NCBI GenBank assembly: GCA_030744725.1
Contig: JASLPZ010000203.1
Span: forward strand, 1-12,858
DNA length: 12,858 nt
Source of the DNA: ARS98 sp030744725
GTDB lineage: Bacteria > Planctomycetota > Planctomycetia > Pirellulales > Pirellulaceae
Reading direction: 5' to 3'
Position 1 is the stretch's first letter. Every line of letters begins with the position of its first letter. This document shows, piece by piece, positions 7,704 through 12,858 of the stretch. Under the pieces are notes generated by a model that was given only the letters and a program-made list of their open reading frames with translations, had not been told where the DNA came from and did no database searches. The position numbers were made by a program, and so were the translations under genes.

Positions 7704-7715
7704 TTGACGAGTCAA
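7704..7715. promoter_or_regulatory. Short operator-like inverted repeat in the 5' region of the membrane-protein gene
   Basis: TTGAC and GTCAA flank a two-base GA centre, about 85 bases upstream of the GTG at 7619 and just downstream of the proposed -10 element. The position suits a repressor site, but ten paired bases alone is weak evidence. Confidence 0.2.
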
Positions 7716-7731
7716 CAGACATGAGGACCCT

Positions 7732-7740
7732 ATAATATCA
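7732..7740 (-). promoter_or_regulatory. Possible extended -10 promoter element
   Basis: The minus strand reads TGATATTAT, an extended -10 pattern (TGn followed by a TATAAT-like hexamer). It lies about 113 bases upstream of the GTG at 7619, directly after the hairpin that ends the tyrS transcript. No good -35 hexamer is seen at 17 bases, as is common for extended -10 promoters. It would give the membrane-protein gene its own transcript. Confidence 0.3.
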
Positions 7741-7749
7741 TAGCTTATT

Positions 7750-7786
7750 CGAGGTTTCCCCGCGTTTTTGGGGTCGTCACGCCTCG
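7750..7786 (-). terminator. Nested hairpin after tyrS, probable terminator
   Basis: On the minus strand CGAGG and CCTCG form the outer stem, and CCCC with GGGG an inner stem, starting eight bases after the tyrS stop. There is no U-run in the minus direction; on the plus strand the outer stem is followed by attt. It probably stabilises or ends the tyrS message. Confidence 0.4.
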
Positions 7787-7793
7787 ATTTCAC

Positions 7794-9083
7794 TTAGCCG
7801 GTGAATCGCAGCAGCGCGTAGCGTTTTTTGCCCGAGCGGAGCACGATCACGGAATCGCTCGCCAGATCCAACCTCGTTAGCCTGGTTTCTGGATCGGAAA
7901 CACGACGATTGTTGACGTAGATTCCACCCTGTTGGATGGACCGTCGGGCCTCGCCCTTCGACTTTGCCAACCCTGTATCGACCAGCGCGTCTAAAATCCC
8001 AAGCCCTTCACCATCCAATACACTGATTGGATATGTCTTACTTGGAACATCTGGGAAGATCTCGATCAGTTGATGGTCGGAGAGTCCACTGATTTCACCG
8101 CCAAAAAAAGCTTGGGTCGCGCCCAGTGCCGCCGCCAGTCCCGACTCGCCGTGTACCAATCGTGTTAATTCTTCGGCCAAGCAACGCTGGCTCTCCCGCC
8201 GTTGTGGTTCGTTACGGCGAGCCTGGTCGAGCGCCTCGATTTCTTCGCGAGGCATTTCCGTCAAGAATCGCAGGCACTTCCCGGCATCGTCGTCCGGCAT
8301 GTTGATCCAGTATTGGTAAAACAGATATGGGCTCGTACGTCGGTCGGACAGCCAGACTTTGGTGCCACTTTCAGTCTTGCCGATCTTCTTTCCTTCACTG
8401 TCAGTCAGCAGTGGCGAAGTGATTCCATAAAGTTGCGCTCGGCACATCCGTCTGGCAAGGTCAATGCCGGCAGTGATATTTCCCCATTGGTCGCTGCCGC
8501 CGATCTGCAGTTCGCAACCGTGAGCTTCGTTCAAATAGGCAAAGTCGTAGGCTTGTAGCAACATGTAGCTGAATTCGGTGTAGCTCAATCCGGCATCGGA
8601 CCGTTCCAGTCGCCCTTTCACCGAGTCCTTCGCCAGCATCACGTTGACAGGAAAGTTCTTGCCAACATCGCGGAGGAAGTCTAGGTAGCTGAATTTGCGC
8701 ATCCAATCGAAGTTATTGACTAGCAGCGCGCCATTTTCGGCGGAGTCGAAGTCCAGAAACCGTCGCATCTGACTTTCCAGACCTACGACATTTGCCCTCA
8801 GTGCATCGATTGACAGCAAATTGCGTTCATCGCTCTTGCCGCTAGGGTCGCCGATCATTCCAGTCGCGCCACCGACAAGTGCAATCGGTCGATGTCCCGC
8901 GCATTGGAAGCGACGCAGCAACATCAATTGCATCAAACTGCCAACGTGTAAGCTGTCCGCCGTCGGATCGAATCCGATGTAAACAGTGCGACGGTCCCCA
9001 AGCCAGGCGGGCAAATTGGCATCGTCGGTTGACTGGTGGATGAGCCCGCGCCACTTCAGGTCGGCAAAGATGTCAAACTTCAT
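7794..9083 (-). CDS. tyrS: Tyrosyl-tRNA synthetase
   Basis: This class I aminoacyl-tRNA synthetase charges tRNA-Tyr with tyrosine using ATP in the cytoplasm. The 429 residues match the usual bacterial length. The HIGH motif is HVGS at 46-49, preceded by YIGFDPTADSL. The tyrosine-binding region shows YTEFSYMLLQAYDF at 168-181 and QIGGSDQWGNI at 193-203. The KMSKS-equivalent is KIGKT at 233-237, close to the KFGKT form of the TyrS1 branch. An S4 RNA-binding domain closes the protein at about 365-429 (GLAKSKGEARRSIQQGGIYV). I start at the ATG at 9083; an in-frame TTG lies at 9104 and neither has a good ribosome site. It follows ispD after 42 bases and is probably in the same transcript. I see no T-box leader. 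Confidence 0.97.
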   Translation of the reverse strand: MKFDIFADLKWRGLIHQSTDDANLPAWLGDRRTVYIGFDPTADSLHVGSLMQLMLLRRFQCAGHRPIALVGGATGMIGDPSGKSDERNLLSIDALRANVVGLESQMRRFLDFDSAENGALLVNNFDWMRKFSYLDFLRDVGKNFPVNVMLAKDSVKGRLERSDAGLSYTEFSYMLLQAYDFAYLNEAHGCELQIGGSDQWGNITAGIDLARRMCRAQLYGITSPLLTDSEGKKIGKTESGTKVWLSDRRTSPYLFYQYWINMPDDDAGKCLRFLTEMPREEIEALDQARRNEPQRRESQRCLAEELTRLVHGESGLAAALGATQAFFGGEISGLSDHQLIEIFPDVPSKTYPISVLDGEGLGILDALVDTGLAKSKGEARRSIQQGGIYVNNRRVSDPETRLTRLDLASDSVIVLRSGKKRYALLRFTG

Positions 9084-9125
9084 GGATTCGTGATACTCAG
9101 TCAAAACAGGCTCGAAAATCTCGAC

Positions 9126-9866
9126 TCAACGCCAGAGATCATCGTCTGCAAAGGGATGGGTCGCACCGGGCAGTTTGGGTTTCGGCAGCGCGTTCAATGC
9201 GTTTGCCGCGAGCCGCAGATCTTCTTTCGTTGTGATTTTCAAGTTGATGGGTGAGCCCGTGACGACGGTTACCGGCTGGCCGCTCCGCTGCACAAGTTCT
9301 GCGTCGTCTGTCGCCGGTTGATTGCCACGTTGTGCGTAGGCCTTCAACAGGATACCTTTGCGAAAGACTTGCGGCGTTTGCGCCTCCCACAAGTTGTCTC
9401 GTGGCACTGTCTCCTGAATCACCCCCTTTTCGCCAACCCGTTTCACGGTACCGGTGATCGGAATCGCCAGCATCGCAGCCCCTGTGGTCGCCGCCTTCAG
9501 GAAGACGCTATCAATCCACTCGTTGGCCAGACACGGTCGAGCCGCATCATGGACGGCGACATAGTCCACTTCGTCATTGACGCGTTCCAAAGCATTGGCA
9601 ATCGAATCCGATCGTTCCGCGCCGCCTTCAACGACATCGATGCCTAGGATAGCGACATTCGCGCCGAATGAATCCATAAATCGTTCGCGATCCTCTGGTG
9701 CAATCACGATCAACACTTGAACCACGTCATCGCGATTGAGAAACTTGTCCGCGCAATGCAGCCAGACAGCTCGGTCCTTTAGCGGCGCAAACGGCTTTTT
9801 ATAGTGCTTGTCTCGAAAACGGCTGCTCTTGCCTGCTGCGGCCAGGACGACTGCGAACTTGGCCAT
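9126..9866 (-). CDS. ispD: 2-C-methyl-D-erythritol 4-phosphate cytidylyltransferase
   Basis: IspD joins CTP and MEP to give CDP-methylerythritol, the third step of the non-mevalonate isoprenoid pathway. The 246 residues have the family length. Seen in order: nucleotide loop LAAAGKSSRF at 8-17 with Arg16 (E. coli Arg20) and Lys23 (Lys27 position); GGAERSDSI; VAVHDAARPC, whose Asp matches E. coli Asp106; VPRDNLWEAQTPQVF, the region of Arg157; TDDAELVQRSG; and INLKITTKEDL, with the Thr and Lys of the MEP site. The segment after Lys23 reads KPFAPL instead of the common PKQYLPL, so the loop is somewhat divergent, but all key residues look kept. The ATG at 9866 has GGAG nine bases upstream. The VanZ-like gene ends 27 bases before it and tyrS follows after 42 bases. 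Confidence 0.95.
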   Translation of the reverse strand: MAKFAVVLAAAGKSSRFRDKHYKKPFAPLKDRAVWLHCADKFLNRDDVVQVLIVIAPEDRERFMDSFGANVAILGIDVVEGGAERSDSIANALERVNDEVDYVAVHDAARPCLANEWIDSVFLKAATTGAAMLAIPITGTVKRVGEKGVIQETVPRDNLWEAQTPQVFRKGILLKAYAQRGNQPATDDAELVQRSGQPVTVVTGSPINLKITTKEDLRLAANALNALPKPKLPGATHPFADDDLWR

Positions 9867-9893
9867 GATTCGTCTCTCCAGTCAGCTCATTCG

Positions 9894-10298
9894 CTACCGT
9901 GTTGCGATTTCAGCCTTTGGGCGGTTGCCGGCGAGCAACCAGAACTGATATATCACTGCCACGACCCAATAGCCAAACAGGCCAAACCCGACACCCACAA
10001 AATCAGCAACCCAGTCCCAAAAATCGCAGTGACGACCAACCAGCAGTTGAGAAAACTCGTCGAATCCAGCGTATGTCAAGGTCACTACCAATACCAAGAC
10101 AAATGCCCGCCAAGTTGGTCGGCGTCCGCCAACGACAAGGGACATCAAGAATGCAAGGCCCGCATATGCCAAAAAATGCAGTACCTTGTCGCTGCCATGT
10201 CCCCCCTTCAAAGTAATGGGGATGTGCGTGCCCACAAACAACGCCAACCAGTACAGTCCCAGCAAGCCAATGACAGTGCGGCGCAGATGTGAGACCAT
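9894..10298 (-). CDS. VanZ-like family integral membrane protein
   Basis: This encodes 134 residues with four predicted membrane segments at about 8-26, 38-57, 63-82 and 96-120. The VanZ family signatures are clear: GSDKVLHFLAYAGLAFL at about 35-51 and DEFSQLLVGRHCDFWDWVAD at about 80-99. VanZ lowers teicoplanin sensitivity in enterococci, but most members, including those in planctomycetes, have no established function and no van genes are nearby. It leads a probable VanZ-like, ispD, tyrS transcript. The ATG at 10298 has no visible ribosome site. The 164-base region upstream is shared with the divergent DUF1080 gene. Confidence 0.85.
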   Translation of the reverse strand: MVSHLRRTVIGLLGLYWLALFVGTHIPITLKGGHGSDKVLHFLAYAGLAFLMSLVVGGRRPTWRAFVLVLVVTLTYAGFDEFSQLLVGRHCDFWDWVADFVGVGFGLFGYWVVAVIYQFWLLAGNRPKAEIATR

Positions 10299-10383
10299 GG
10301 CGAACTAGTTGAAAGGCAAAAAACCAGCTGACGGGAATTCCGCCCCGGAAGATTTGGTGCATTGAAACCGTGCGGACAAGTGA

Positions 10384-10413
10384 TTGCAAAAGAGTATACC
10401 TCACGGTTACTAT
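10384..10413 (+). promoter_or_regulatory. Candidate sigma70-type promoter for the DUF1080 gene
   Basis: TTGCAA (10384-10389) and TACTAT (10408-10413) are separated by 18 bases and lie about 50 bases upstream of the ATG at 10463. Both hexamers are near consensus. Short arms ACCGTG (10367-10372) and CACGGT (10402-10407) bracket the region and might form a regulator site. Confidence 0.35.
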
Positions 10414-10462
10414 CAGGCAATCGGGATTTCTCCGCACAAGAACTCGAATTCCGGGAGCCACG

Positions 10463-11149
10463 ATGATACGACCTTCCTATTTGCTTTCTTCTTCTATGTT
10501 TGCGCTGATGCTAGCAGCCTTTGTCTCACTGGCCACGGCCGATGACAACGATCAAGCCGGTCAGGAAAAGAAAGGCGTCAAATGGCGCGACCTGTTCGAT
10601 GGCCGGACTCTTACAGATTGGAAGATCACCAATTTTGGCGGAGAGGGCGATGTGACAGTCGAAGACGGCGTTATCCACATGGATTTTGGATCGTCGTTAA
10701 CCGGAATCACCTATAAAGGAAAACAGCTTCCGCGCACAAATTACGAAATCAGCCTGGAAGCGATGAAGGTTGACGGAGTCGATTTCTTTTGCGCCCTGAC
10801 GTTTCCGGTGGACAAATCCCATTGCAGTTTCATTGTCGGTGGATGGGCGGGAGCCGTGGTGGGATTATCCAGCATTGATGGCAAAGACGCTTCTGAGAAC
10901 AAAACAACACGGTACATGAATTTCGATTCTGAACGCTGGTACAAGATTCGTGTGCGGGTTACGCCGAAGAACATCTCGGCGTGGATCGACGAGAAGCAGG
11001 TCGTCGACCAGAGCCTTGTCGGCCACAAGATCAGCACGCGTGGAGAAGTCGATCTATCCGCGCCCTTAGGAATCGCCGCCTTTGAAACGCGTTCGGCACT
11101 ACGGAAGATTCGCATTCGCGAACTGACAAGAGACAAAGCCCAACCCTAG
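10463..11149 (+). CDS. Secreted DUF1080 (3-keto-disaccharide hydrolase-like) domain protein
   Basis: This encodes 228 residues. Residues 1-26 form a signal peptide with a hydrophobic core at 12-24 and an ATA-DDN cleavage site. Residues about 40-222 are one DUF1080 domain, a concanavalin/LamG-like beta sandwich, marked by WRDLFDGRTLTDWK at 41-54, a central FFCALTFPVD, the strand RWYKIRVRVTPKNISAWID and the closing GIAAFETRSALRKIRIREL. Planctomycetes carry many DUF1080 proteins thought to bind or cleave carbohydrate; the 3-keto-disaccharide hydrolase name comes from a few studied members, and this short version may only bind. The ATG at 10463 has GGGAG five bases upstream, much better than any earlier in-frame start. 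tadA follows 46 bases later on the same strand, which is probably coincidental co-transcription. Confidence 0.88.
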   Translation: MIRPSYLLSSSMFALMLAAFVSLATADDNDQAGQEKKGVKWRDLFDGRTLTDWKITNFGGEGDVTVEDGVIHMDFGSSLTGITYKGKQLPRTNYEISLEAMKVDGVDFFCALTFPVDKSHCSFIVGGWAGAVVGLSSIDGKDASENKTTRYMNFDSERWYKIRVRVTPKNISAWIDEKQVVDQSLVGHKISTRGEVDLSAPLGIAAFETRSALRKIRIRELTRDKAQP

Positions 11150-11195
11150 CGCTCGACATCAGAGATCCGAACCACGCATCCATTTCGATTTGCTT

Positions 11196-11654
11196 ATGCA
11201 CGATGTCTACATGAGGATGGCGCTGCAACAGGCCGAGCAAGCGCTGGCCAAAGATGAGGTTCCTGTGGGCGCAGTCATCGTGCACGGACACACGGTCATC
11301 GCTGCCGCCTACAACCAACGGGAGATGTTGCACGACCCGACGGCGCACGCGGAAATGATCGCCATAACACAGGCCGCCGAATCGCTGGGAAGCTGGCGGC
11401 TGGAAGATTGTACACTCTATGTGACGCTCGAACCGTGTCCCATGTGCGCCGGCGCGATTGTGCAATCACGAATTCCCCACGTGGTTTACGGGGCGACTGA
11501 CGCCAAAACGGGGGCGGTGCAATCACTGTATCACTTGTTGGACGATTTCCGCCTCAACCATCGAGCCGACGTGGTCAGCGGTGTGCTGGCGGAACCGTGC
11601 GGTGCAATCTTGACCCGGTTCTTCGCCGAGAAGCGGCGGCAAGGCAAGAAGTAG
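11196..11654 (+). CDS. tadA: tRNA-specific adenosine deaminase (A34 to inosine)
   Basis: TadA deaminates the wobble adenosine of tRNA-Arg(ACG) to inosine. The 152 residues show the zinc site of the cytidine-deaminase fold: HAE at 51-53, with His51 as ligand and Glu53 as proton shuttle, and PCPMC at 80-84 with Cys81 and Cys84. DPTAHAEMIAI and LYVTLEPCPMCAGAIVQSRI closely follow the family. Asn40, in the YNQRE segment, matches the substrate-binding Asn. The C-terminal helix keeps the usual LLxxFF-type form (ILTRFFAEKR). The start is uncertain: an ATG at 11196, a TTG six bases earlier and an ATG at 11211 are all in frame, and none has a clear ribosome site; I favour 11196 from family alignment. 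A guanine deaminase is unlikely given the TadA-specific pattern. Confidence 0.95.
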   Translation: MHDVYMRMALQQAEQALAKDEVPVGAVIVHGHTVIAAAYNQREMLHDPTAHAEMIAITQAAESLGSWRLEDCTLYVTLEPCPMCAGAIVQSRIPHVVYGATDAKTGAVQSLYHLLDDFRLNHRADVVSGVLAEPCGAILTRFFAEKRRQGKK

Positions 11655-11685
11655 CGTGGGCGGCGAAGATGATGACCCGCGCCTG

Positions 11686-11714
11686 AAAAACGCCCGCACA
11701 ATTGTGCGGGCGTT
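11686..11714 (-). terminator. Strong palindromic terminator, serving the DUF1559 gene
   Basis: A perfect 13-base inverted repeat with arms aacgcccgcacaa and ttgtgcgggcgtt (11689-11714) has no unpaired centre bases. On the minus strand it is followed directly by TTTTTC, so it is a good rho-independent terminator for the DUF1559 gene, whose restored stop is 41 bases upstream. It also lies 34 bases after the tadA stop and may stop plus-strand reading, though it has no T-run in that direction. Confidence 0.75.
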
Positions 11715-11754
11715 GAACCGGCAATCTCTCGAACCTTGAGCGTCGCAGACGCTC

Positions 11755-12752
11755 TTACTGTTCGAAATCATTTCCATTCAACACATATAGTCGGTACGGC
11801 ATGTCCGAGTGTCGGTCATGCAACGTCAACAGCGACTGATAAACGTGGTACACGATCTTCTCGTTCAAGAAACGCACACTGCCGTCCGCAAACGCCACGT
11901 TGACGCCACCCGAATGCTACTCGACGGACGAGCATGTTCTGGAGCGGTCACGCTGGCAAGCGTCATCTTGTTGCCGTTGATCCTGGCTACGGCGGGTACC
12001 GCGGACGGTGCGAGCACCGCTTGAGTTTCATATCCCGAATTGACGGGCACTCCTGACTCGTTGGCATACAACCACACCATGCCCGTTGGCATTCCGGTCA
12101 CGTGCCACTGTCCGGCAGCCAAGTTTTCGGAAAACAGGATTGTGTTACTCGTCCCATCGCGAAAATCCGTCGAGCTGACGGTAATCAGATCTTTTGCAAT
12201 CTTCCAACCGTTCGCCGTGGCGGTATAGCGATCGACAAAGGGGCCATTTGCCTTACGGTGGGCAACCCAATAGTTGTAGCTGCTGGTCGGCGCAGTTACT
12301 GTAGCTGCAGGACCGAAAGGTGACGGGTCACTGCCGCGCGGTCCAAAGCCTATGTTCGCGATATAGCTGTTGCTGGCCACGCTGGTATCAAGGCCTGGAC
12401 GAGCCGTACAAATGAACAACTTAATGTAGTGCGTATTTGCGGTCGCTTGGGTAACCGTGGGATCTACCCAACGGTCGTACAATTGTCGTTCCCCGACGTA
12501 AGGAAACAACGGGACGACCCAACTGGCCCGCTTGCCCCCAACGACTTCCATGGCACCCGGAAGTCGTCCCTTACTAGCTTCGTGCCCCTTTGTGGCGATG
12601 GCCAACTGCTTCAATCTATTCGAACACTGAAGTTTCCAAGCGCTGTGACGCGCGGCTTGAATCGCAGGTAGCAGCATGGACATGATGATGCCAATAATAG
12701 CAATCACCACCAACAGTTCGACAAGCGTAAATGCTTTGCGTGACCGAGTCAT
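11755..12752 (-). CDS. DUF1559 protein with prepilin-like N-terminus, frameshifted near its C-terminus
   Basis: DUF1559 proteins are very numerous in planctomycetes and carry a type IV pilin-like leader and membrane helix; they are thought to be processed by a prepilin peptidase and act as pseudopilins or surface proteins. Here KAFTLVELLVVIAIIG at 6-21 is the N-methylation signal, with Ala in place of Gly before Phe. Then come CSNRLKQL, SWVVPLFPYV, LFICTARPG and DFRDGTSNTILFSEN, all typical. As written, the frame stops at 11865 after 295 residues with an unrelated tail. If one base is restored at about 11916, the gene runs to the TAA at 11757-11755 with 332 residues and regains SGGVNVAFADGSVRFLNEK, the end of the H-X9-DG signature. 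The ATG at 12752 has AGGAGG eight bases upstream. It may be a fresh pseudogene or a sequencing error. Confidence 0.85.
11914..11918 (-). other. Single-base deletion (frameshift point) in the DUF1559 gene
   Basis: On the minus strand the codons ...tcg agt agc are followed by attcgggt. One extra C would give cat tcg ggt, that is His-Ser-Gly, and would restore 58 or so in-frame codons. The stretch 11755-12752 is 998 bases, one short of a multiple of three. No homopolymer is present, but agcc to agc is a two-C to one-C change, a common assembly error type. Confidence 0.75.
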
Positions 12753-12760
12753 GACGGTCC

Positions 12761-12766
12761 CCTCCT
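12761..12766 (-). promoter_or_regulatory. Consensus Shine-Dalgarno site of the DUF1559 gene
   Basis: The minus strand reads AGGAGG eight bases before the ATG at 12752, the best ribosome site in the window. It fixes the start at the methionine that opens the prepilin leader and rejects the in-frame TTG at 12800. Confidence 0.75.
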
Positions 12767-12807
12767 CTGAAAGAGAATTCACTAGTGCCGCGACTCGCAA
12801 TTGTTAG

Positions 12808-12843
12808 CCCACGATAGCCAGAGTTTCGCTATTGTCTCGTGGG
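12808..12843. repeat. Imperfect inverted repeat upstream of the DUF1559 gene
   Basis: CCCACGA (12808-12814) pairs with TCGTGGG (12837-12843), and ATAGC (12814-12818) pairs with GCTAT (12828-12832) with a bulge of four bases on one side. It starts 56 bases upstream of the start codon and could be a leader structure, a regulator site or the 3' end of a gene beyond the window. Confidence 0.35.
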
Positions 12844-12858
12844 TTTGCCCAGCTTTCC

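Noticed and set aside
7704..7736. Plus-strand promoter TTGACG ... TATAAT
   Set aside because: The spacer is 21 bases, too long for a sigma70 promoter, and only antisense of tyrS lies downstream; the minus-strand reading of the same site fits better.
9894..10298. Glycopeptide (vancomycin/teicoplanin) resistance locus
   Set aside because: VanZ-like proteins are widespread with other or unknown roles, and no vanA, vanH, vanX, vanR or vanS gene is present.
11031..11465. Minus-strand open frame across the DUF1080-tadA junction
   Set aside because: It runs antisense to the zinc-binding core of tadA and the end of the DUF1080 gene and has no recognisable content.

Overview
The window looks like chromosomal DNA of a planctomycete, probably of the Pirellula/Rhodopirellula/Blastopirellula group. 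The evidence is the gene types: a DUF1559 protein with a prepilin-type N-terminus and an H-X9-DG tail, a secreted DUF1080 (LamG-like) protein, a DUF11-repeat lipoprotein of the kind often labelled OmcB-like in planctomycetes, a free-standing LigD-type phosphoesterase domain, and several conserved proteins that I know only from this phylum. Genes lie in short clusters on both strands, and many lack a clear Shine-Dalgarno site. I see no tRNA, rRNA, CRISPR array, insertion sequence or phage gene.

Layout. Positions 1-181 hold no convincing gene but a perfect short palindrome in what may be a dispersed repeat. A minus-strand pair follows: a large exported protein of unknown function (679-2706) and a small conserved protein (182-658) at its 3' end. 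A gene-poor stretch of about 0.5 kb separates them from a plus-strand group: a TerB-like helical protein (3233-3796), a large DUF11 lipoprotein (3946-6495) and, six bases later, a LigD phosphoesterase-like protein (6502-6873). This group runs tail to tail into, and overlaps by 43 bp, a minus-strand gene for a membrane-anchored protein (6831-7619).

Upstream of that gene on the minus strand is a housekeeping cluster read VanZ-like (10298-9894), ispD (9866-9126), tyrS (9083-7794), with a likely terminator after tyrS. On the plus strand, diverging from the VanZ-like gene, are a secreted DUF1080 protein (10463-11149) and tadA (11196-11654). A strong palindromic terminator then separates tadA from a minus-strand DUF1559 gene (12752-11755). 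This last gene carries a one-base deletion that falls in the histidine codon of its H-X9-DG signature.

How the genes fit together. tyrS (tRNA-Tyr charging) and tadA (tRNA wobble inosine formation) serve translation, and ispD serves isoprenoid precursor synthesis by the MEP pathway. The rest are mainly envelope or secreted proteins. I found no clear new multi-gene system. The best leads are the unknown exported-protein/small-protein pair, the LigD-like domain lacking one expected active-site arginine, and the frameshifted DUF1559 gene.
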